Shown here: positions 5,587-6,584 of the stretch, one piece after another | Layout: each line of letters begins with the position of its first letter | How positions within the stretch are numbered: the first letter of the stretch is position 1 | Assembly: GCA_934655835.1 (NCBI GenBank) | Contig: CAKUHM010000077.1 | Location: 1 to 6,584, forward strand | Direction: 5' to 3' | Length of the DNA: 6,584 nt | Source of the DNA: an uncultured Collinsella sp. | Lineage (GTDB): Bacteria; Actinomycetota; Coriobacteriia; Coriobacteriales; Coriobacteriaceae | Program-made: the position numbers and the translations under genes | Notes under the pieces: model-generated | Databases searched by the model: none | What the model was told of the DNA's origin: nothing | The model's input: the letters and a program-made list of their open reading frames with translations, nothing else

Positions 5587-6363
5587 ATGGATGCCAAATT
5601 AAAGATAGTCGACGTAACCGGATCGACCAACGATGACCTGCTCGAAGCAGGAAAACAGGGAGCGCCGCATGGCACAGGACTTGCCGCCCGGGCTCAGACA
5701 GCAGGACGCGGCCGGCGCGGTCACAAGTGGGATTCAACCGCCGGCAACTTACTGCTTTCGATTGTCCTGCGTCCATGCGTTAATCCTGCAAAGTACTCTG
5801 GTCTTGCCGCCGTCAGCGGCCTAGCGGTACTCGAGGCGCTCCAAAAGCAGAGTCTTGCAAACGAGATTGGCCTCAAATGGCCCAACGACCTGGTCGCGCG
5901 AGGACGCAAGCTCGGCGGCATTCTGGTCGAGGCCGCACGCGATAACGAAGGCAAACCTTTCGCCGTCTGCGGCATCGGCGTCAATGTAAACTATGTGCCC
6001 TCGGAGGTTCCCGATGGCGGCCTACCGGCAATCGGCCTGTCTGACCTCAACGAGAACGTTCCCGCCGTCGATGTGCTGCTCAAGGAGGTCTATCACACCG
6101 TCGTAAACGCTGTGGACGCGTGGGCAGATCTGCTCAACGCCATGGAAGAAAACGCCGGACCGCTCGCACCCATCCACGGCGAATATGTCACTCACCTCAA
6201 TTGGATTGGGGAACACGTTATCGCCCGCTCCCCCGCAGGAGACGAACTGGCGCGAGGCATCTTTAAAACCGTAGATGCCTTTGGACGCGCGTGTATCGAA
6301 ACTGAAGACGGCTTGCAATCCTTCCATTTTGAGGAGGCATCGCTGCGTCCCATGGGTAAATAA
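5587..6363 (+). CDS. birA: Biotin--[acetyl-CoA-carboxylase] ligase, monofunctional (no DNA-binding domain)
   Basis: This ligase activates biotin with ATP to biotinyl-5'-AMP and attaches it to a lysine of carrier proteins such as AccB, whose gene ends the visible part of the divergent operon. The 258-residue protein starts directly with the catalytic domain: GSTND at 12-16, the biotinyl-AMP binding loop GRGRRGHKW at 40-48, KWPND at 97-101, Lys108 in RKLGGILVE, and GIGVN at 129-133. Residues from about 205 to 255 (from the region around ARGI to the C-terminus) form the small SH3-like C-terminal domain. There is no N-terminal helix-turn-helix of about 60 residues as in the E. coli and Bacillus BirA repressors, so it is a group I ligase that should not bind DNA. 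It is divergent from fabH across 176 nt and convergent with rpsJ. The stop is TAA, unlike the TAG of the fab genes. Confidence 0.95.
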   Translation: MDAKLKIVDVTGSTNDDLLEAGKQGAPHGTGLAARAQTAGRGRRGHKWDSTAGNLLLSIVLRPCVNPAKYSGLAAVSGLAVLEALQKQSLANEIGLKWPNDLVARGRKLGGILVEAARDNEGKPFAVCGIGVNVNYVPSEVPDGGLPAIGLSDLNENVPAVDVLLKEVYHTVVNAVDAWADLLNAMEENAGPLAPIHGEYVTHLNWIGEHVIARSPAGDELARGIFKTVDAFGRACIETEDGLQSFHFEEASLRPMGK

Positions 6364-6417
6364 GGCGCCACAGCCACCCGCTCGACAGCATTACCCGGTC
6401 CCCCAAGGCCATCATGC

Positions 6418-6455
6418 AAAACAAAAGAGCCCCGCTACCGTAATGGCAGCGGGGC
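6418..6455 (-). terminator. Intrinsic terminator of the rpsJ transcript
   Basis: GCCCCGCT (6429-6436) pairs exactly with AGCGGGGC (6448-6455). Inside, after an A/C mismatch, CC pairs with GG, leaving a loop of about 5 nt. Read on the minus strand the stem is followed by TCTTTTGTTTT, a T-rich tail, so it terminates transcription coming from rpsJ. On the plus strand the bases after the stem are CCTGTAAGC, without a T-run, so it would stop birA only weakly if at all. It lies 24 bp beyond the rpsJ stop. Confidence 0.85.
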
Positions 6456-6479
6456 CCTGTAAGCTATGAGCGATATCGC

Positions 6480-6584
6480 TTAGAGCTTGATGTCGATGTC
6501 GACGCCAGCGGGGAGGTCGAGACGCATGAGCGAATCAACGGTGCCCGAGGTGGGGTCGAGGATGTCGATGAGGCGCTTGTGGGT
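6480..6584 (-). CDS. rpsJ: Small ribosomal subunit protein S10, C-terminal part (cut by window edge)
   Basis: S10 is part of the 30S head and also serves as NusE in transcription antitermination. The visible 34 codons plus TAA match the highly conserved C-terminus: THKRLIDIL at the start, then [11 protein letters not shown] and [14 protein letters not shown]. The upstream two thirds of the gene are beyond the window. In many bacteria rpsJ is followed within a few dozen bases by rplC in the S10 operon. Here it is followed by a terminator and a convergent birA, so it is the last gene of its transcription unit. Confidence 0.95.
   Translation of the reverse strand, partial: THKRLIDILDPTSGTVDSLMRLDLPAGVDIDIKL

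Noticed and set aside
1..6584. Mobile elements, CRISPR arrays, tRNA genes or defence genes
   Set aside because: No terminal inverted repeats, transposase or integrase motifs, regular spacer arrays or tRNA-like folds were seen. The window is core metabolism plus a ribosomal gene.

Overview
The window holds most of a type II fatty acid synthesis (FAS II) operon on the minus strand, a biotin-protein ligase gene transcribed away from it on the plus strand, and the 3' end of ribosomal protein S10 (rpsJ) converging on the ligase gene. The DNA is GC-rich with strongly biased third codon positions. The gene order fabH-acpP-fabK-fabD-fabG-fabF-accB is the one known from streptococci and related low-GC Firmicutes, including the FMN-dependent enoyl reductase FabK in place of FabI. 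A streptococcal-type fab operon in a GC-rich genome suggests an anaerobic gut or oral actinobacterium of class Coriobacteriia (Collinsella or Olsenella-like). That is inference from gene order and composition; no rRNA or other marker in the window settles it.

Layout. Positions 1-206 are the start of accB (biotin carboxyl carrier protein), cut by the window edge before its biotinylation site. Reading upstream along the minus strand come fabF (210-1457), fabG (1497-2270), fabD (2301-3227), fabK (3215-4159), acpP (4162-4398) and fabH (4451-5410). Gaps are 2 to 52 nt, with one 13-nt overlap (fabK/fabD), so this reads as one transcript running from fabH towards accB. A 176-nt intergenic region (5411-5586) separates fabH from the divergent birA (5587-6363). 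It carries two copies of a 19-bp repeat 48 bp apart, each with a partial dyad, which are the best candidates for operators. Between birA and rpsJ (6364-6479) is a hairpin with a T-rich tail oriented to end the rpsJ transcript.

How the genes work together. FabD moves malonyl from CoA to ACP (AcpP). FabH condenses a short acyl-CoA primer with malonyl-ACP. FabG reduces the 3-keto product, and a dehydratase not seen here (fabZ is expected beyond accB) makes the enoyl-ACP that FabK reduces. FabF carries out the later condensations. AccB, once biotinylated by BirA, works with the other acetyl-CoA carboxylase subunits to supply malonyl-CoA. Placing birA beside the operon therefore puts the enzyme next to one of its substrates. 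This BirA has no DNA-binding domain, and no fabT-like regulator gene is present, so whatever binds the repeats is encoded elsewhere.

Most of the window is ordinary, well-conserved metabolism. The items most worth a second look are the twin repeats, the use of TAG as stop codon by all six complete fab genes, a few changed residues next to catalytic centres (FabD, FabF, FabH, AcpP), a perfect 10-bp hairpin inside fabH, and rpsJ ending its transcription unit instead of leading into rplC.
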